A DNA stretch of 64,000 nt from Paenibacillus aceris (GTDB lineage: Bacteria; Bacillota; Bacilli; Paenibacillales; NBRC-103111): the NCBI RefSeq assembly GCF_017874035.1, contig NZ_JAGGKV010000002.1, forward strand, positions 434,001 through 498,000, read 5' to 3'. Position numbers and translations under genes: made by a program. The notes beneath the pieces are model-generated. The model was given only the letters and a program-made list of their open reading frames with translations, was not told the DNA's origin and made no database searches. This document shows, in pieces, positions 17,124-26,730 of the stretch. Within the stretch, counting starts at the first letter, position 1; the number at the start of each line of letters is the position of its first letter.

Positions 17124-18197
17124 CTAGTCAATAATAAGAAAATCTTTTGTAGAATTTGTAAGTATTTTAATGCCGGTGTCAGTAATTACTGCGTCATCCT
17201 CAATTCGAACTCCCCCAAAACCAGGGAGATAAATACCGGGCTCCACCGTAACTACCATACCAGGAGTTAAAATCGTATCCTCGGTTTTCGACAAGCGCGG
17301 AGATTCATGAACCTCCATGCCTAAACCATGTCCGGTACCGTGACCGAAGAAATCGCCATAGCCATGCTTCACGATCACATCACGCGCATAAGCATCGCCT
17401 TCTCTGCCTGTAATTCCCGGCTTGAGATTGGCTAAACAGTTCAATTGAGCTTCCAAGACAATGTCATAAATTTCTTTATGCTTGTCTGTCGGCTTTCCTA
17501 GCATAACTGTTCTTGTGATGTCAGAGCAATACCCTTTATAATACGCTCCAAAATCTAATTTGACAAATTCGTTTATTTGGAGCACGCGATCGCTTGCTTT
17601 TCCGTGAGGCAGTGCAGAGCGTTCGCCGGAAGCAACGATCGTTTCAAACGAGGTGGATGTACCGCCATTTTTACGGATGAACATTTCAATCTCAAGTGCA
17701 ATATCCAATTCCTTCACGCCAGGCTGGATATAGGACAAAATGTGCGAAAAGGTCTGGTCAGCCAAGTCAGCAGCTTCCTGCATAATTTGCAGTTCAGCCT
17801 CGTCTTTGACCATCCGGATGACTTCGAGAAGCCTAGCTGTCGGCACTAGCTCGATGCCCGGCAATGCCGCTTGGTAGTTGAGGAAGTCGCCGTAGGATAC
17901 ATCCCCTTGCTCGAATCCAAGCTTCGTAATCCCCTGCTTTTGCAAGAGATCTTTCACTGTTTCCATCGCTTTAGCCTGATGTTCAACCACTTCAAAATGC
18001 TTAGCTTGCTGAGGAGCCTGCGTCATATACCGAAAATCAGTTAAGAGGATTGCTCGGTCTAATGTTATAAGTACATAGCCAGAGGAGCCGGTGAATCCAG
18101 ATACATATGTACGGTTATATGCGTTCGTGATGAGTACTGCGGGTAAGTTTTGTTCTTGCATAACCTTGCGAAGACGTTCAATACGTTTCTCCTGCAT
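17124..18197 (-). CDS. yqhT: M24 family Xaa-Pro aminopeptidase (YqhT-like)
   Basis: The ATG at 18197 (MQEKRIERLRKVM) follows AAGGAAGG; TTG and GTG codons just upstream are alternatives. The 357-residue protein has a creatinase N-terminal domain and a pita-bread metallopeptidase domain with the ligand motifs KLDFGAYYKGYCSDITR, FFGHGTGHGLGMEVHE, VTVEPGIY and GGVRIEDD. It removes N-terminal residues before proline in the cytoplasm. Its pairing with efp is widely conserved. Confidence 0.93.
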   Translation of the reverse strand: MQEKRIERLRKVMQEQNLPAVLITNAYNRTYVSGFTGSSGYVLITLDRAILLTDFRYMTQAPQQAKHFEVVEHQAKAMETVKDLLQKQGITKLGFEQGDVSYGDFLNYQAALPGIELVPTARLLEVIRMVKDEAELQIMQEAADLADQTFSHILSYIQPGVKELDIALEIEMFIRKNGGTSTSFETIVASGERSALPHGKASDRVLQINEFVKLDFGAYYKGYCSDITRTVMLGKPTDKHKEIYDIVLEAQLNCLANLKPGITGREGDAYARDVIVKHGYGDFFGHGTGHGLGMEVHESPRLSKTEDTILTPGMVVTVEPGIYLPGFGGVRIEDDAVITDTGIKILTNSTKDFLIID

Positions 18198-18217
18198 CGA
18201 AATCACCAATCCTTCCT

Positions 18218-18655
18218 TTATCCTTGCACATGAGGTATTAATGCTCTTAATCCTAATTCATAGCTTTGAACGCCGAATCCGCAAATCTGACCGATAACCA
18301 CCGGCGCGGTTACCGAATGATGGCGAAACTCCTCGCGCTTATGAATATTCGATAAATGCACTTCGACGGTAGGCAATTGAACCGAAGCCAATGCGTCGCG
18401 GATCGCATAGCTATAATGCGTAAAAGCGCCCGGGTTAATGAGAATGCCATCTTTCGTGCCGAAAGCTTCATGAATTTTATCAATAATGTGGCCTTCATGA
18501 TTCGATTGAAAGCTCTCTACCTCAACCGAAAGAACTTCAGCTAATTCAGTCAAGCCTTGAATAATGGCCGAAAGGGAAACCGTTCCATACACGCCAGGTT
18601 CACGTATGCCCAGCATATTTAAGTTAGGCCCGTTAATCACAAGAACCTTTTTCAA
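18218..18655 (-). CDS. aroQ: 3-dehydroquinate dehydratase, type II
   Basis: This 145-residue enzyme of the shikimate pathway has the motifs [15 protein letters not shown], the [11 protein letters not shown] loop, [16 protein letters not shown] and [15 protein letters not shown]. It dehydrates 3-dehydroquinate. It corresponds to B. subtilis yqhS and is followed by the M24 peptidase. Confidence 0.96.
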   Translation of the reverse strand: MKKVLVINGPNLNMLGIREPGVYGTVSLSAIIQGLTELAEVLSVEVESFQSNHEGHIIDKIHEAFGTKDGILINPGAFTHYSYAIRDALASVQLPTVEVHLSNIHKREEFRHHSVTAPVVIGQICGFGVQSYELGLRALIPHVQG

Positions 18656-18732
18656 CAGGAATCACTCCCCAGCATTTTTCAGTCGCACAGACTTTATGAG
18701 CCTATTTAACCTTTGATATTTTACCATAACTT

Positions 18733-19221
18733 TCATGTCTTGTGTATAGGCTCTCTCGTTCTGGTATCCGTGTATTCGATGGCAATGGAATAACCAATAA
18801 ACATTCCCCAAAGCAGGAACAAACAGAAATCGCTCAATATGGTATTGATGTCCAAATCCGTAATCCAATACGTCATCCCGGCCAATGGCCCGATGAACAA
18901 ATAAATCACTGCCCACCAAAGTGCACCATAACCAAGTCCCCACCAAGCTGATTGCAGCTTCCACATAGTGACCATATAGATGAAGGCTGCAAAGATGGAG
19001 AATATTGCGAAAAATCCCCACCCAATTAGTATCCCCTGCCATGTCATTAGGAAATCGTGCTTGAAAAACGGCTCGACGAGAAAACCTACGTCAATTTTGG
19101 TGAATTTTAAATAATGTTCAATTATTTTCAGTGCTCCCCAAATGAACCCAGCGAAAAAGCCAATGTATATGACAAAAAGCCACCGATTTGTTTTGATTTC
19201 CTTCACTTGTTTCTCGCTCAT
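18733..19221 (-). CDS. yqhR: YqhR family membrane protein
   Basis: The 162-residue protein has four hydrophobic helices (about residues 12-30, 63-86, 93-113 and 130-147). It is syntenic with yqhR beside aroQ and divergent from yqhQ, as in B. subtilis. Its function is unknown. No motif beyond the membrane segments can be assigned. Confidence 0.85.
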   Translation of the reverse strand: MSEKQVKEIKTNRWLFVIYIGFFAGFIWGALKIIEHYLKFTKIDVGFLVEPFFKHDFLMTWQGILIGWGFFAIFSIFAAFIYMVTMWKLQSAWWGLGYGALWWAVIYLFIGPLAGMTYWITDLDINTILSDFCLFLLWGMFIGYSIAIEYTDTRTREPIHKT

Positions 19222-19374
19222 CAGACATTCTCTTCCTTTCTTCTACAGTTACTGCACGTAATTCTCAGGCAAGAATAGTATGTTCTTCCGTTATCGGTAG
19301 CATTCAACCCCTGAATCCGTTACAATAAGAAAGTACAAAAAACCGAATTCGAGAAAGAGAAGAAGGTGGATCTC

Positions 19375-20322
19375 ATGGCAGAACAAAACAGTATATATGG
19401 AGGACAAGCCGTCATCGAGGGCGTCATGTTCGCAGGAAGAAACGTGCATGTAACCGCCGTGCGCAAGAAAGATGGCTCACTTGATTTTTTAGAAGTCCCG
19501 AAGAAAGATATTCCTTGGGTCCAAACACTCAAGAAAATCCCGTTCGTCAGAGGGATTGTCGGCATTATAGAATCCAGCGCCAAAGGTGCGCAGCATCTTA
19601 ATTTCTCCGCGGAGTCCTTCGCCGAACAAGAAGGAGAAAAAGATAACGCAGTGACCCAGCAAGACGAGAAACCGGGTTTCTTCTCTAATATTTCGATGAT
19701 TCTTGGTGTGGCGGTCGTGGGTGTCATTTCGTTTCTTTTCGGAAAATTCGTGTTCACCCTAGTTCCAGCCGTCATTGAACAGTTTTTATTTCAAAATGTA
19801 TTTAGCAATCAAATTCTTCATAACCTTATAGAAGGTGTTATCAAAATCATTTTGCTCGTCGGATATATTTATTTCATATCCCTAACACCTATGATTCGCA
19901 GATTGTTCCAATACCACGGAGCTGAGCATAAGGTTATCAGCGCCTATGAAGCTGGTGTGCAGCTTACCGTCAGCAACGTACAGAAATTCAACACGCTGCA
20001 CTATCGTTGCGGCAGCAGCTTCATTGTTTTCACTGTATTGATCGGCGTCGTTATCTATTCGTTCCTTCACTATGACGGATATGTCGAGCGGATCTTGCAG
20101 CGACTAGTGCTTCTCCCAGTCGTCATCGGAGTATCTTATGAAGTGCTAAGATTCACGAATTCCCTTCGTGAAGTGCCATTACTTCGTTACCTGGGCTACC
20201 CTGGCCTATGGCTGCAGCTGCTGACTACCAAAGAACCTGAAGACAGTCAAGTTGAGGTTTCCATCGCTTCCTTCAATCGGATGCGTGAAGCCGAAAAAAG
20301 AATAATGGAGGGACGGGCATGA
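19375..20322 (+). CDS. yqhQ: YqhQ family membrane protein (DUF1385)
   Basis: The ATG at 19375 (MAEQNSIYGGQAVIEGVMFAG) follows AGAAGGTGG. The GGQAVIEGVMF N-terminus, the LTPMIRRLFQYHGAEHKVISAYE segment and EVLRFTNS are DUF1385 hallmarks. The 315-residue protein has several membrane helices. The histidine and glutamate residues in YHGAEHK could bind metal (inference). Its function is unknown. The next gene overlaps by four bases. Confidence 0.9.
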   Translation: MAEQNSIYGGQAVIEGVMFAGRNVHVTAVRKKDGSLDFLEVPKKDIPWVQTLKKIPFVRGIVGIIESSAKGAQHLNFSAESFAEQEGEKDNAVTQQDEKPGFFSNISMILGVAVVGVISFLFGKFVFTLVPAVIEQFLFQNVFSNQILHNLIEGVIKIILLVGYIYFISLTPMIRRLFQYHGAEHKVISAYEAGVQLTVSNVQKFNTLHYRCGSSFIVFTVLIGVVIYSFLHYDGYVERILQRLVLLPVVIGVSYEVLRFTNSLREVPLLRYLGYPGLWLQLLTTKEPEDSQVEVSIASFNRMREAEKRIMEGRA

Positions 20323-20576
20323 GAAGAAGATTTTCGCCGATCGAAGTCGCAATCGGGATTTTGATTGCGATTGGATTGATCGTAAGTTTGCGAACTTTAT
20401 TCATTCCAATTCTCGTGTTAGGCATTATTTTTCTACTTTACAAATTCCCGCCTTCTCGTTGGAAAAAACCTTCGTATGGCCGCGGGCCATCCAAAGCAAA
20501 AAGGAAAAACGCCAAATTTCGCGTGATCAACGGCACAAAAGACACAGACTCCGATGATTTCCCGAAATATCATTAA
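20319..20576 (+). CDS. Small membrane protein with basic tail
   Basis: This 85-residue protein overlaps yqhQ by ATGA, so it is translationally coupled. One or two hydrophobic segments (about residues 8-43) are followed by a highly basic tail (KKPSYGRGPSKAKRKNAK). It occupies the position of B. subtilis yqhP, but I cannot show homology. Its function is unknown. Its 3' end faces the patatin gene ten bases away with no clear terminator. Confidence 0.7.
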   Translation: MRRRFSPIEVAIGILIAIGLIVSLRTLFIPILVLGIIFLLYKFPPSRWKKPSYGRGPSKAKRKNAKFRVINGTKDTDSDDFPKYH

Positions 20577-20585
20577 TACCATTGG

Positions 20586-21563
20586 TTATTTGGACTGACT
20601 ACGAAGCACGTACTTCTCATAGTCCACTTCGTAAGTTTGGGCGGACCACTTCTTAAAATAGTCTCTAGAAGCCTGATATCCCGATTCATAAAGGGATAAA
20701 CTTAATTCCTTAGATAAATTAAACTGTGTATTCCCAACTCCCAAAGTAGGAATTTTAACGGTACGGAACCGGTTTTTTTGTTCAATGTACCGCTCGTCGT
20801 GCGCACTAAGCATCGTGCCAAATAAGGCTTCAAGCATCGTAATTGGTCCCTTAATTTTGTGCGTAGGCGTTTCGCTTTTTCCGACTAATTGGAAGCCGAT
20901 AACGGGGATGATCTCCTCGCGATCCGTATCCCGATCGAACACCCACAAAGGATAGTTGCTTAACAATCCTCCATCTACGATATAATAAAATTGCTCTGTG
21001 AAAGGCACTGCCTTCTCAGAGCTTTTTATTTTGCGGCGAATCATAACCGGGTCGAAGAAATAGGGAATACTAGTGCTCATGCGAACCGCTTTGGCAATTG
21101 AGAACTTCTGCGGATCAATCCCGTATTGCGCAATATCCTCCGGCAAAATAAGCAGCTTGCCCTGCGTAATATCAGATGCAATAATGCGCAGCTGATTATG
21201 CTTCAAATCACCAAAAGTGCGAATGCCTTTGGCTGCCAGCTGCGTGTTTACCCAATATTCCAACGCTTCACCGGAATACAACCCTTTTTTGATCAGCAGC
21301 CGTACGGCAGGTCCGATGATTTTGGCATTAAAGATCGGTGACCGCTGCATAAACGACTTGAAAGGAGCCCTCATGATCAATTCTCTCATCTCTTCTCCGG
21401 TATATCCCGCTGCCAGAAAAGCCGCTACAATCGACCCAGAGCTTGTACCTGCAACTTGATTGAATACATGCCCCTGCCTCATTGCTGCACTTACCCCACC
21501 GGCAAGCGCAATCCCCTTAACGCCTCCACCTTCAAACACGCCGTTGATTAACAAATTCGACAC
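20586..21563 (-). CDS. yqhO: Patatin-like phospholipase (YqhO-like)
   Basis: The 325-residue protein has the oxyanion loop GVFEGGGVKGIALAG, the nucleophile elbow GTSSGS and the dyad motif VDGGLLSNYPLW, all near-canonical for patatin-family lipid acyl hydrolases. No signal peptide is evident, so it is probably cytoplasmic. B. subtilis yqhO lies at the same place in the cluster. Its substrate is unknown. Confidence 0.9.
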   Translation of the reverse strand: MSNLLINGVFEGGGVKGIALAGGVSAAMRQGHVFNQVAGTSSGSIVAAFLAAGYTGEEMRELIMRAPFKSFMQRSPIFNAKIIGPAVRLLIKKGLYSGEALEYWVNTQLAAKGIRTFGDLKHNQLRIIASDITQGKLLILPEDIAQYGIDPQKFSIAKAVRMSTSIPYFFDPVMIRRKIKSSEKAVPFTEQFYYIVDGGLLSNYPLWVFDRDTDREEIIPVIGFQLVGKSETPTHKIKGPITMLEALFGTMLSAHDERYIEQKNRFRTVKIPTLGVGNTQFNLSKELSLSLYESGYQASRDYFKKWSAQTYEVDYEKYVLRSQSK

Positions 21564-21635
21564 CCCTCTCTGAAATCATACAAAAGGGCTTACTTTGTTA
21601 TGTATGCAGAGGCAGTTTGTTTCTATGCACATAAA

Positions 21636-21668
21636 AAAGACAGAGCACCGCTAGTAGCGGCCTCTGCC
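21636..21668 (-). terminator. Terminator after mntR
   Basis: On the minus strand GGCAGAGGCCGCTA pairs with TAGCGGTGCTCTGTC (one internal mismatch) and TTTTTT follows. It begins at the mntR stop codon. Confidence 0.9.
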
Positions 21669-22093
21669 TAATTGTCAGCTTCTAATTCTTTGCGAACATT
21701 CATAAGTTCTTCAATCCGATTCGGTTCCCTGCGGAAATATTCGACCAAAGTCTCAATGCATGTAATGGAATCCCAGCTTAAATGATGCTCAATTCCCTCA
21801 ACATCCTTATATATATTGTCCTCTTGGACGCCTATAATTGTTAAGAAATTTTCTAGCAATTGATGACGGTCAACTAGTCGCTTACCCATTTTCTTTCCTT
21901 TTGGAGTTAACATAAGTCCGCGGTACTTCTCATAAATCAAATAATTGTCTTTGTCCAGCTTTTGAATCATTTTCGTCACGGAGGAGGGATGCACTTCCAG
22001 CCCTTCAGCAATGTCGGAGACACGAGCGTAACCTTTCTCGTCTATGAGCTTATATATTCTCTCCAGATAGTCTTCCATGCTTGGTGTAGCCAT
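21668..22093 (-). CDS. mntR: Manganese-responsive regulator MntR (DtxR family)
   Basis: The 141-residue protein starts with [27 protein letters not shown] and has [18 protein letters not shown] as recognition helix and [26 protein letters not shown] with metal ligands. It ends near residue 141 without an SH3 domain, like B. subtilis MntR. It represses manganese importers when Mn is sufficient. The znu-type importer nearby could be a target (inference). Confidence 0.93.
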   Translation of the reverse strand: MATPSMEDYLERIYKLIDEKGYARVSDIAEGLEVHPSSVTKMIQKLDKDNYLIYEKYRGLMLTPKGKKMGKRLVDRHQLLENFLTIIGVQEDNIYKDVEGIEHHLSWDSITCIETLVEYFRREPNRIEELMNVRKELEADN

Positions 22094-22257
22094 TGCTTTA
22101 TTTCCCCCTGCTTTTCCTTTATTTCCTGCCTACTTGCTTAACTATCATAATCCATCAACCTTAATGAGGTCAAATATCCCATGGTTCATCTAATCAATGC
22201 CTTGGAACACTAAATGCAGGAACGATTATGATCCTGATTTGTTGAAAGGAGCTCTCC

Positions 22258-23319
22258 ATGTCGACAGAATTACTGACCAGACCCGTCCCTGGCACAACGG
22301 TATTCGTACCAGAGCTTGTTTATTTTGAACCTGATGCGATGAATTATTCCAAAGGTCAAAAAATCTATGAATGGGCTAAGCAGCAAGGCTTGGAGATTCA
22401 TATGACAACCTCACATAATCAAATACGCGATTTACCTGGCGATTCCGAGCTTGAAAAATACCGAATTGCCAAACGAACACTAGTTGTCGGCATTCGCAAA
22501 ACCTTGAAATTCGACACTTCAAAACCATCTGCCGAATATGCGATCCCGATTGCAACAGGCTGTATGGGACACTGTCACTACTGCTATCTCCAAACAACGT
22601 TAGGAGCGAAGCCCTATATTCGCGTTTACGTAAATATGGACGATATTCTGGGTGCCGCCCAGAAGTATATCGATGAACGTGTTCCAGAGATCACCCGCTT
22701 TGAAGCTGCGTGTACATCGGACCCTGTTGGTCTGGAGCATATCTCAGGCTCCTTGAAGCAAGTCATCGAATTTATGGGGCAGCAAGAGCATGGCCGCTTG
22801 CGCTTTGTAACAAAATACCATCATGTAGAGCCTCTTTTGGATGCTAAACATAACAAACACACTCGTTTTCGCTTTAGTGTGAACGCTGATTACGTCATTA
22901 AACATTTTGAACCAGGCACTTCAAAGTTTCACGAGAGAATTGAAGCGGCAGCTAAGGTAGCTAAAGCCGGCTATCCGCTTGGTTTTATCATAGCCCCTAT
23001 TATTTGGCACGAAGGCTGGAAGGAAGGCTATGCGACCCTTTTGGAACGTCTGTACAACGAACTTCCATCGGAAGCAACGCAAGATTTAACCTTTGAAATG
23101 ATTCAACACCGATTTACAAGAACAGCAAAAAACGTCATCGAAAAAAGGTATCCAAAAACGAAGCTTGAAATGGACGAAGAAAAAAGAAAATACAAGTGGG
23201 GTCGTTGGGGCCAAGGTAAATACGTTTATCAAGATGAACAAGCAAACGCACTAAGAGAATTTATCACAGAACAAATCTTTGACAAATTCCCTCAGGCCAA
23301 AATTGAATATTTCACTTAA
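22258..23319 (+). CDS. splB: Spore photoproduct lyase
   Basis: This 353-residue radical SAM enzyme has the Cx3Cx2C cluster GCMGHCHYCYL (C102, C106, C109). It also has an ACTSDPVG motif whose cysteine (about C152) corresponds in spacing to the catalytic Cys141 of B. subtilis SplB. It reverses the UV-induced spore photoproduct in germinating spores. GGAG lies seven bases before the ATG. No splA-like gene precedes it. It is convergent with ccdA, with the reading frames abutting. Confidence 0.95.
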   Translation: MSTELLTRPVPGTTVFVPELVYFEPDAMNYSKGQKIYEWAKQQGLEIHMTTSHNQIRDLPGDSELEKYRIAKRTLVVGIRKTLKFDTSKPSAEYAIPIATGCMGHCHYCYLQTTLGAKPYIRVYVNMDDILGAAQKYIDERVPEITRFEAACTSDPVGLEHISGSLKQVIEFMGQQEHGRLRFVTKYHHVEPLLDAKHNKHTRFRFSVNADYVIKHFEPGTSKFHERIEAAAKVAKAGYPLGFIIAPIIWHEGWKEGYATLLERLYNELPSEATQDLTFEMIQHRFTRTAKNVIEKRYPKTKLEMDEEKRKYKWGRWGQGKYVYQDEQANALREFITEQIFDKFPQAKIEYFT

Positions 23320-24033
23320 TTAAAACTTCAACCAATCCGGGGTTATGGTGTTTAACCAAAGTGTGATCTGCGTCATCTTGCCTGTATAAAGCAAAATCGC
23401 AATCACAACCATTAAACCCCCTCCTATTTTCATAATAAGATTGGAATAACGCAAAATCCATTTCGTTGAACCGATAAAAAAAGATAACACAAAAAAAGGA
23501 ATAGCAAAGCCTAACGAATAAGCAGTCGTTAACTGAAACCAAGTGCCAGGTTCTGTTGTGGCCAACGCAAGAATTGCCGACAAAATCGGCCCCACACAAG
23601 GTGACCACCCCGCGGCAAACCCCATCCCAACTAGCACAGAGCCTAAATAGCCCGCTGGACGAAACTTAATCTGAAGTTTACGTTCTTTCATTAGCCATTG
23701 CGGTTGGAAAATACCTAACAGGAATAACCCCATTATAAAAATCAAGAGCGCTGCAATTTGCCGCAGCAAATCTCGATAATCAATGAAAAAATTACCTAAA
23801 AAACCTGCAGTTAAGCCTAACGCATAAAAAATAATTGAAAATCCAACGATAAAACTAAACGTATGCAGCATCGTTTGACGGCGCACTTGAGAGGACGTCT
23901 CGCCAGATTTCAACTCACTTACTGAAATTCCCGTTATGTAGGAAAGATAAGAAGGATATAATGGCAAACAGCATGGCGAGATAAAGGACGCTATCCCCGC
24001 CCATAAAGCGATCCATAAATTAACAGAGTCCAT
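23320..24033 (-). CDS. ccdA: CcdA/DsbD-like thiol-disulfide membrane protein
   Basis: The 237-residue protein has six membrane helices. It carries the two characteristic cysteine sites: ISPCCLPLYPSYLSYITG in helix 1 and GWSPCVGPILSAIL in helix 4. It moves electrons from cytoplasmic thioredoxin to extracytoplasmic thiol proteins (cytochrome c maturation, spore coat/cortex proteins). It starts two bases before the znuB end-point, so it is the last gene of the metal-transport operon, an uncommon partner. Confidence 0.9.
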   Translation of the reverse strand: MDSVNLWIALWAGIASFISPCCLPLYPSYLSYITGISVSELKSGETSSQVRRQTMLHTFSFIVGFSIIFYALGLTAGFLGNFFIDYRDLLRQIAALLIFIMGLFLLGIFQPQWLMKERKLQIKFRPAGYLGSVLVGMGFAAGWSPCVGPILSAILALATTEPGTWFQLTTAYSLGFAIPFFVLSFFIGSTKWILRYSNLIMKIGGGLMVVIAILLYTGKMTQITLWLNTITPDWLKF

Positions 24034-24034
24034 G

Positions 24035-24835
24035 TTAAATCCTCAATCCTCTTTTTAGAATAATCCCGATCAGCATCGCGATGAGCGTTAACACAACCGT
24101 TCCGCCCGGAGCGAGGTCCCATACCCCAGCAACAACAAGACCAATAACAACAGCAATTTCCGAGAAAATAACAGCCAAAATAACCGAGTGCTTAAAGCTT
24201 CTAGCTATTAACAAACTGCATGCGACCGGGATCGTCAACAAGGATGAAACAAGAAGTGCTCCAACAATTTTGATCGCAACAGAAATAACCAACGCGGTAA
24301 GCATTGTAATCATCATATTATAGTATTTAAGCGGAAGTCCACTTACACTAGCTGCATCCTCATCGAAGAACATGAGAAAGAACTCTTTAAAATGAACAGC
24401 GATGACACCTACTACTAGAACAGACACACCGAGAACAACCCAAAGATCTTGCTGATCAAGCGTATAAATACTTCCGAACAAATAGCTCATTACATTCATA
24501 TTAAAACCTTTGCCGAGTGTAAAAAGAATCGTGGCCAGCGCAACTCCGCCTGACATTATGATAGCGATAGAGAGCTCCGCATAGGTCTTATAAGCCTTGC
24601 GTAAACGCTCAATAGCAAAGGAGGCAAGCAGAGCAAAGACAAGCCCTACTCCTAACGGGTACACGTTAATGAGAAAACCAAGGGCGACCCCCGCAATTGA
24701 AACGTGAGCTAATGTGTCCCCGATCATCGATAATCGCCGAAGGACAAGAAAAACGCCCATTAATGGCGCTGTGAGCCCAATCAATATACCGCCGATTAGA
24801 GCGCGTTGAAAAAAATACTCCGTGAATATGTCCAA
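24035..24835 (-). CDS. znuB: Zinc/manganese ABC transporter permease
   Basis: This 266-residue ABC-3 family permease has about eight membrane helices. Conserved stretches are RRLSMIGDTLAHVSIAGVALG and KIVGALLVSSLLTIPVACSLL. It is the membrane subunit of a Zn or Mn importer encoded with the ATPase and binding protein. The metal cannot be told from the sequence alone. Confidence 0.9.
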   Translation of the reverse strand: MDIFTEYFFQRALIGGILIGLTAPLMGVFLVLRRLSMIGDTLAHVSIAGVALGFLINVYPLGVGLVFALLASFAIERLRKAYKTYAELSIAIIMSGGVALATILFTLGKGFNMNVMSYLFGSIYTLDQQDLWVVLGVSVLVVGVIAVHFKEFFLMFFDEDAASVSGLPLKYYNMMITMLTALVISVAIKIVGALLVSSLLTIPVACSLLIARSFKHSVILAVIFSEIAVVIGLVVAGVWDLAPGGTVVLTLIAMLIGIILKRGLRI

Positions 24836-24847
24836 AATGCCCGCTCC

Positions 24848-25627
24848 TTACTGAACTCCGATCATCTCGCGGATCTGGCCGATCGAATGTGTCAAATTCG
24901 TTTCCCGGCAATCCTCGGGATCATGAGTATGCTTCACATGAAACTTAATGCCGCCGCTAACCTGCTGCGGCTCTGTACCTAAATAAGACTGCATCATATC
25001 CATATCATGAGATACCATGATGAAAGTCATATGATGATGCTGATGCATGTGGCGGATCATCCGGAAAAATCCGGTCTGCGTCTCCGCATCGATGCCTACA
25101 GTCGGCTCATCCAAAATGAGCAGCTCAGGGTTATTCACAATCGCGCGCGCGAGGAAAGCGCGTTGCTGTTGTCCGCCGGACAGCTGACCGATCTTGCGGT
25201 CAGCCAAGTCCTCGATGCGCATAGCGAGCATCGCGTCTTCGGCTTTTTGCAGGTCGGCTTTAGAAAGCCGGCGGTAGATCCGCTTCTTCGAATACATCCC
25301 CGACAAAACAATTTCCCTCACCGTAGCAGGGAATAGCGGATTGAAGGCATTTTTTTGCGGAACATAGCCAATTCGTTCCCAATCTTTGAATTGGCTTAGC
25401 GGGCTGTCGAACAACCGGATCTCCCCGTCGGTCGGCTTGAGCAGTCCAACGAGCATTTTGAGCAGCGTTGTTTTGCCCGCGCCATTGGAGCCGATAACAC
25501 CTACGAAATCCCGTTCAAGTACATCGAAACGGAGCTGATCTATGACTTTCTTATGTTCATAAGAAAATGAAACATTCTCAATAGACACGATACTACGGTG
25601 GCAAAACTCTTTTGGGCTAATCTCCAT
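24848..25627 (-). CDS. znuC: Zinc/manganese ABC transporter ATP-binding protein
   Basis: This 259-residue ABC ATPase has Walker A GSNGAGKTTLLK, Q-loop VPQKNAF, signature LSGGQQQRAFLARA and Walker B LLILDEPTVGID. It has an unusual His-rich stretch (MIRHMHQHHHMTF) between Walker B and the switch histidine (VSHDMD). The C-terminal tail contains HVKHTHDPEDC and could bind metal (inference). A GGAG site precedes the ATG. Confidence 0.92.
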   Translation of the reverse strand: MEISPKEFCHRSIVSIENVSFSYEHKKVIDQLRFDVLERDFVGVIGSNGAGKTTLLKMLVGLLKPTDGEIRLFDSPLSQFKDWERIGYVPQKNAFNPLFPATVREIVLSGMYSKKRIYRRLSKADLQKAEDAMLAMRIEDLADRKIGQLSGGQQQRAFLARAIVNNPELLILDEPTVGIDAETQTGFFRMIRHMHQHHHMTFIMVSHDMDMMQSYLGTEPQQVSGGIKFHVKHTHDPEDCRETNLTHSIGQIREMIGVQ

Positions 25628-25664
25628 TTGTTAACTCCTGACTCGTAGAATGGGCCTGCTCATC

Positions 25665-26585
25665 TTATTGTAAGGCAATCACTAAATTTTTCAAATTTTT
25701 GTCCATGATCGAAATATAATTGTCGCCGGCCTTTACTTGCTCTTGTGTTAAGCCTTCAATCGGATTCAGCACCATCGTATCCACTTTTGCGTCTTTTGCT
25801 AACGTTTTTGCTAGCTTATCGGATACAAGCTCCTCAAAAAATATATATTTCAAATTATGATCTTTAATGTATTCATTCATTTTTTTTAGATCTTGAGCGG
25901 TTGGCTCAGCATCCGGAGATAATCCCATAATAGCTAGTTGTGTTAAACCATAATCTCTGCACAAGTAAGCAAATGCTTGATGGGAAACGGCAATTTCCTT
26001 TTTCGAAGTTTGCCCTAGCTCCTTTTTATAGCGAGCGTCTAAATCAGTTAACTTTGCTGCATAATTCGCATAGTTTTGCTCGAATACATCTTTATGTGCC
26101 GGATCAGCGCTAATCAGTGCCATTTTAATATTATTAGCCATTTTTACAGCATTTAACGGGCTTAGCCACGCATGAGGATCGAATTCTTCTTTATTTTCGG
26201 AAGTTTTAATCAAATCCGCGCCTTTACTTGCTTCTACTACCTTTAAAGTTGAATCTGGCGATAGACTTCCGAGGAAATCCTTTACCCAGCCTTCAAAACC
26301 CGCGCCTTGGTACACGAAAACCTGCGCCTGCGTCATATTTTTAATGTCTCTGCTTTTAGGCGACCAATCGTGGGGTTCTACTCCTGCTGGGACTAAATTG
26401 ATAGCATTTACATATTCTCCACCAATTGCTTGAGTAAACTCATACAATGGATAAAAGCTCGTCACCACATTGACTTTCCCTTGCACCAGGTTAGCTTTCG
26501 AGCTTGCAGCACTGCCGCACCCAGTCAATATAACAGCGAAAATAGCCATAACGGCTATGTACAGAACTTTCTTTGAACGAATCAC
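25665..26585 (-). CDS. znuA: Zinc/manganese-binding lipoprotein (ABC importer)
   Basis: The GTG at 26585 is preferred because TGGAGTG lies six bases upstream. The product starts VIRSKKVLYIAVMAIFAVILTGC, a lipoprotein signal with lipobox LTGC. It is a cluster A-I substrate-binding protein of about 306 residues with metal ligands in EPHDWSPK, DPHAWLSP and AVSHQAF and in the C-terminal lobe. It lacks the long His-rich loop of many zinc-specific proteins, so Mn is possible. A Zur-like half-site lies upstream. Confidence 0.9.
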   Translation of the reverse strand: MIRSKKVLYIAVMAIFAVILTGCGSAASSKANLVQGKVNVVTSFYPLYEFTQAIGGEYVNAINLVPAGVEPHDWSPKSRDIKNMTQAQVFVYQGAGFEGWVKDFLGSLSPDSTLKVVEASKGADLIKTSENKEEFDPHAWLSPLNAVKMANNIKMALISADPAHKDVFEQNYANYAAKLTDLDARYKKELGQTSKKEIAVSHQAFAYLCRDYGLTQLAIMGLSPDAEPTAQDLKKMNEYIKDHNLKYIFFEELVSDKLAKTLAKDAKVDTMVLNPIEGLTQEQVKAGDNYISIMDKNLKNLVIALQ

Positions 26586-26607
26586 TATCATCACTCCACT
26601 CACGTTC

Positions 26608-26640
26608 TAAATCGTAATATTTTTTATTAACGAATTGATT
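26608..26640 (-). promoter_or_regulatory. Possible Zur-type operator upstream of znuA
   Basis: TAAATCGTAAT (26608-26618) matches one half of the Bacillus Zur box (AAATCGTAAT-N-ATTACGATTT). The other half is only loosely present as ATTAACGAATT about 9 bases away. It supports zinc control but is imperfect. Confidence 0.4.
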
Positions 26641-26684
26641 ATACGAGTACCCCTACTTGAAGTCAATACATCTGAAGGTAAAAT

Positions 26685-26718
26685 AAAAAAGACCAGCTGC
26701 TAATGTCACAGCATGGCC
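26685..26718 (-). terminator. Terminator after the small lipoprotein gene
   Basis: On the minus strand GGCCATGCTG pairs with CAGCTGGTC (one bulge) and six T residues follow. Confidence 0.85.
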
Positions 26719-26730
26719 TTAATTACAACT

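Noticed and set aside
18662..19042. 126-codon minus-strand frame
   Set aside because: It is a shadow of yqhR in another frame, with a weaker start and no conserved pattern.
22100..22257. Sigma-G promoter before splB
   Set aside because: Candidate CAT..TA hexamers do not fit the consensus with a correctly spaced -35, so no call was made.
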